Shown here one piece after another: positions 61,748 through 64,000 of a stretch of DNA of 64,000 nucleotides. The stretch's first letter is position 1. Every line of letters starts with the position of its first letter. The notes under the pieces are model-generated. The model was not told the origin of the DNA. It searched no databases and worked only from the letters and a program-made list of their open reading frames with translations. The DNA is from Acridotheres tristis (taxonomy: Eukaryota; Chordata; Aves; Passeriformes; Sturnidae). Both the position numbers and the translations under genes were made by a program. The stretch spans positions 44,567,154-44,631,153 of the forward strand of contig CM072887.1 of assembly GCA_037013685.1 (NCBI GenBank). Reading direction: 5' to 3'.

Positions 61748-63250
61748 ACGACGACACGCTCAGGCCTCAGAAGCTCCAGCTCCCGTGCCACAAGGGAACC
61801 GCCACCCAACAGCCCCACAGCGACATCCTCAAGCCACCACCCACACACCCCCCCCACACCTGCACAAGAGCCCCCAACTTCAGCTTGACTCACCACCGCG
61901 ACGTCCGGCTCAGTCCCGCGCCGCGCTGGCAGCTGGGCCCTCTGGGCAAAAGAAGCTGGGCATGCAAAGCAGCGGACAACAGGCTGCAGCCCTGCTTACA
62001 GGGGGCTCAAGCCGCTGCCTGGACCGCAAAGTGCCCGGGACTCCAGAGCACCGGCCCCCACTTACAGGGCGGCCCTGGTCCCCAAGGCCTACGGAGGCTC
62101 CTTCTCTCCAATTCCGGGGCGCTCCCCACTAAGCGGGAGGGTGCCCAACGCAGGCTGCCAGCTGAAGGGAGCACAAAGGCTCCCAGACCCATAGCCTGCT
62201 TACAGGCCGGTCCACACCCAGGGAGCCACGGAGCTCGGCCTTCCCCCAAGGCAACAGGAACCAGACTCTACAGGCAGGCAAACTCACGGCCTAAAGCCAA
62301 AGGGCCCCAGGGGCCCGAGGGGCCGGGAGCCCAGCCCCGACGACAGGGAGGGCACACGCCCGGCCCCATGACTCCTGGCCCCACGCCTCTGAAAGGCAGG
62401 GGCCAGGGATACCCGCCTGATTACAGGGGGTCCCTCCAACCGCCCGCCGAGGCCAGGGGACGCACACAACCCCACTTACGGGGCCGCCCCCCGCAGCCCG
62501 GCACCCCCCAACAAGCACCACGGAGCACGGGCTCCGGCCTGCGCCCCACTTAGAGGCCGGCCGGAGCCCAGCCGCAGCTCAGCACGGCAACACAGCCGGC
62601 TGCAGGAGCCCCTCCAGCCTCCTCAATGAGGCCGCCAGTGAGGTGGCACCAACACTTCTTCAATCCGCACCCTCGCAAGGGCCCGGCAGCACTCGTTCCT
62701 GTCACCTGGCTACAGCAGCCTCCCCAGCCCTGCTTACAGGCACCTGGAGCTGCCTCTGGGGACAAAGGGACAAGGGGCTGCTCCTGGGGAAAGGTCCGCG
62801 CACGTACCCCGACTACAGGGGCTTACGCTGCCCAGGGGCCAGCAGCAGGCAGAAAGCTGCCACGTCTGGGGAAAAGCCCTGCCCTGCTTACAGGGCGGCT
62901 GGGCTGGGGGCTCGGGGAGCTCCGGTTCCCCCCTCAGGTGCGGAGACAGGGGCTCTCACCCTCCTTACAGGGTTGCCTCTCTCTCCGGGCAGCCAAAGGA
63001 GCACAACGGCAAAAGGCCAACCACAGCAAAGACCAAGCCCCGCACACAGGGGAGGTCGCCCAGTTCAAAGTCAGCCGCCGCACCTTGAAGGTGCCCTGGC
63101 CAAGCCAGGAAGGCCTTTTTGCCCAGAGGGCCGCTCGTGCCCCCTCTTCAGCTCCAAACTCGCTCTTGCCTCGCAGTCCCACTCTTGAGCTCGAAGCTGC
63201 CTCTGCTCCGCGTCGCTCTTCCCTCGCCGTCCCACGGCTTCTGCCAATGG
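61748..63250. repeat. Macrosatellite unit 8 (S, 1503 bp)
   Basis: S unit; junction at 62807-62820. Private variants GACAACAGGCTG and CACCAACACTTC. It has the L-associated CGGCAGCACTCG despite the S deletion, and the GGCCGCTCG tail of unit 6. Confidence 0.95.
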
Positions 63251-64000
63251 ACGACGACACGCTCAGGCCTCAGAAGCTCCAGCTCCCGTGCCACAAGGGA
63301 ACCGCCACCCAACAGCCCCACAGCGACATCCTCAAGCCACCACCCACACACCCCCCCCACACCTGCACAAGAGCCCCCAACTTCAGCTTGACTCACCACC
63401 GCGACGTCCGGCTCAGTCCCGCGCCGCGCTGGCAGCTGGGCCCTCTGGGCAAAAGAAGCTGGGCATGCAAAGCAGCGGACAAGAGGCTGCAGCCCTGCTT
63501 ACAGGGGGCTCAAGCCGCTGCCTGGACCGCAAAGTGCCCGGGACTCCAGAGCACCGGCCCCCACTTACAGGGCGGCCCTGGTCCCCAAGGCCTACGGAGG
63601 CTCCTTCTCTCCAATTCCGGGGCGCTCCCCACTAAGCGGGAGGGTGCCCAACGCAGGCTGCCAGCTGAAGGGAGCACAAAGGCTCCCAGACCCATAGCCT
63701 GCTTACAGGCCGGTCCACACCCAGGGAGCCACGGAGCTCGGCCTTCCCCCAAGGCAACAGGAACCAGACTCTACAGGCAGGCAAACTCACGGCCTAAAGC
63801 CAAAGGGCCCCAGGGGCCCGAGGGGCCGGGAGCCCAGCCCCGACGACAGGGAGGGCACACGCCCGGCCCCATGACTCCTGGCCCCACGCCTCTGAAAGGC
63901 AGGGGCCAGGGATACCCGCCTGATTACAGGGGGTCCCTCCAACCGCCCGCCGAGGCCAGGGGACGCACACAACCCCACTTACGGGGCCGCCCCCCGCAGC
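63251..64000. repeat. Macrosatellite unit 9 (partial, cut by window end)
   Basis: The first 750 bases of a further unit with an 8-C tract. The window ends before the region that tells L from S. Confidence 0.95.

Larger units (their letters stand above)
49305..64000. repeat. GC-rich macrosatellite array, L (1984 bp) and S (1503 bp) units
   Basis: From 49305 to the window end the DNA consists of head-to-tail copies of one GC-rich unit, marked by the word ACGACGACACGCTCAGG at 49305, 51289, 53272, 54774, 56758, 58261, 59764, 61748 and 63251. Intervals are 1984, 1983, 1502, 1984, 1503, 1503, 1984 and 1503. Copies differ at only a handful of positions each, so homogenisation is strong. The array continues past the right edge. 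I do not recognise the unit as rDNA, histone cluster, telomere or any satellite that I know. By analogy with macrosatellites elsewhere it might be pericentromeric, subtelomeric or sex-chromosome linked; this is inference. Confidence 0.97.

Noticed and set aside
49305..64000. Ribosomal DNA or intergenic spacer repeats
   Set aside because: I see no stretch resembling conserved 18S, 5.8S, 28S or 5S sequence, and the unit is far shorter than a vertebrate rDNA unit.

Overview
The window looks like vertebrate, most likely bird, nuclear DNA. Five truncated CR1-type LINE fragments (4985-5165, 11115-11285, 23180-24035, 26272-26365, 43262-43375) have the wording of avian or sauropsid CR1 3' ends. There is a 1379-bp solo LTR flanked by a 5-bp target duplication (28421-29799) and a second LTR-like element (42561 to about 43003) with a TATA box and a polyadenylation signal. 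No bacterial-style operons are present. I found no convincing protein-coding gene: outside the array, open frames are at most about 140 codons, lack recognisable domains, and are what AT-rich DNA gives by chance. A passerine bird is my inference from the LTR style and is not proven.

Layout. Positions 1-49304 are AT-rich, gene-desert-like DNA holding old retroelement fragments, simple repeats (GAA, TTATG, TC, AAAT, AAAG, GTT/TTTTG, a G12 run) and two local tandem duplications (36-bp units near 44.65 kb, units of about 155 bp near 36.8-37.1 kb). At 49305 the composition switches abruptly to GC-rich, and from there to the window end (64000) everything is one head-to-tail macrosatellite.

The macrosatellite is the main discovery. 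Eight complete units and one partial unit are visible, in two length classes: long L (1983-1984 bp) and short S (1502-1503 bp), in the order L L S L S S L S and then a partial unit. S differs from L by a 481-bp deletion whose ends fall in two copies of a 14-bp direct repeat (50364-50377 and 50845-50858 in the first unit). The five scored S and S-junction characters show that every S unit carries the same junction base change, so S arose once and was amplified. L and S mostly alternate as a dimer of about 3.49 kb. Apart from this length difference the units are nearly identical. Inside each unit a short box (consensus near CTTACAGGG) recurs every 55-80 bp, so the unit itself seems to have grown from an old subrepeat of about 70 bp; the deletion repeats are two of these boxes. 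The array runs off the right edge, so its full size is unknown.

Long proline/glycine/arginine-rich open frames (up to 476 codons) run through the array. Differences between copies are almost all amino-acid-changing and a variable C-tract shifts the frame, so I read these frames as by-products of GC-rich sequence and not as genes.
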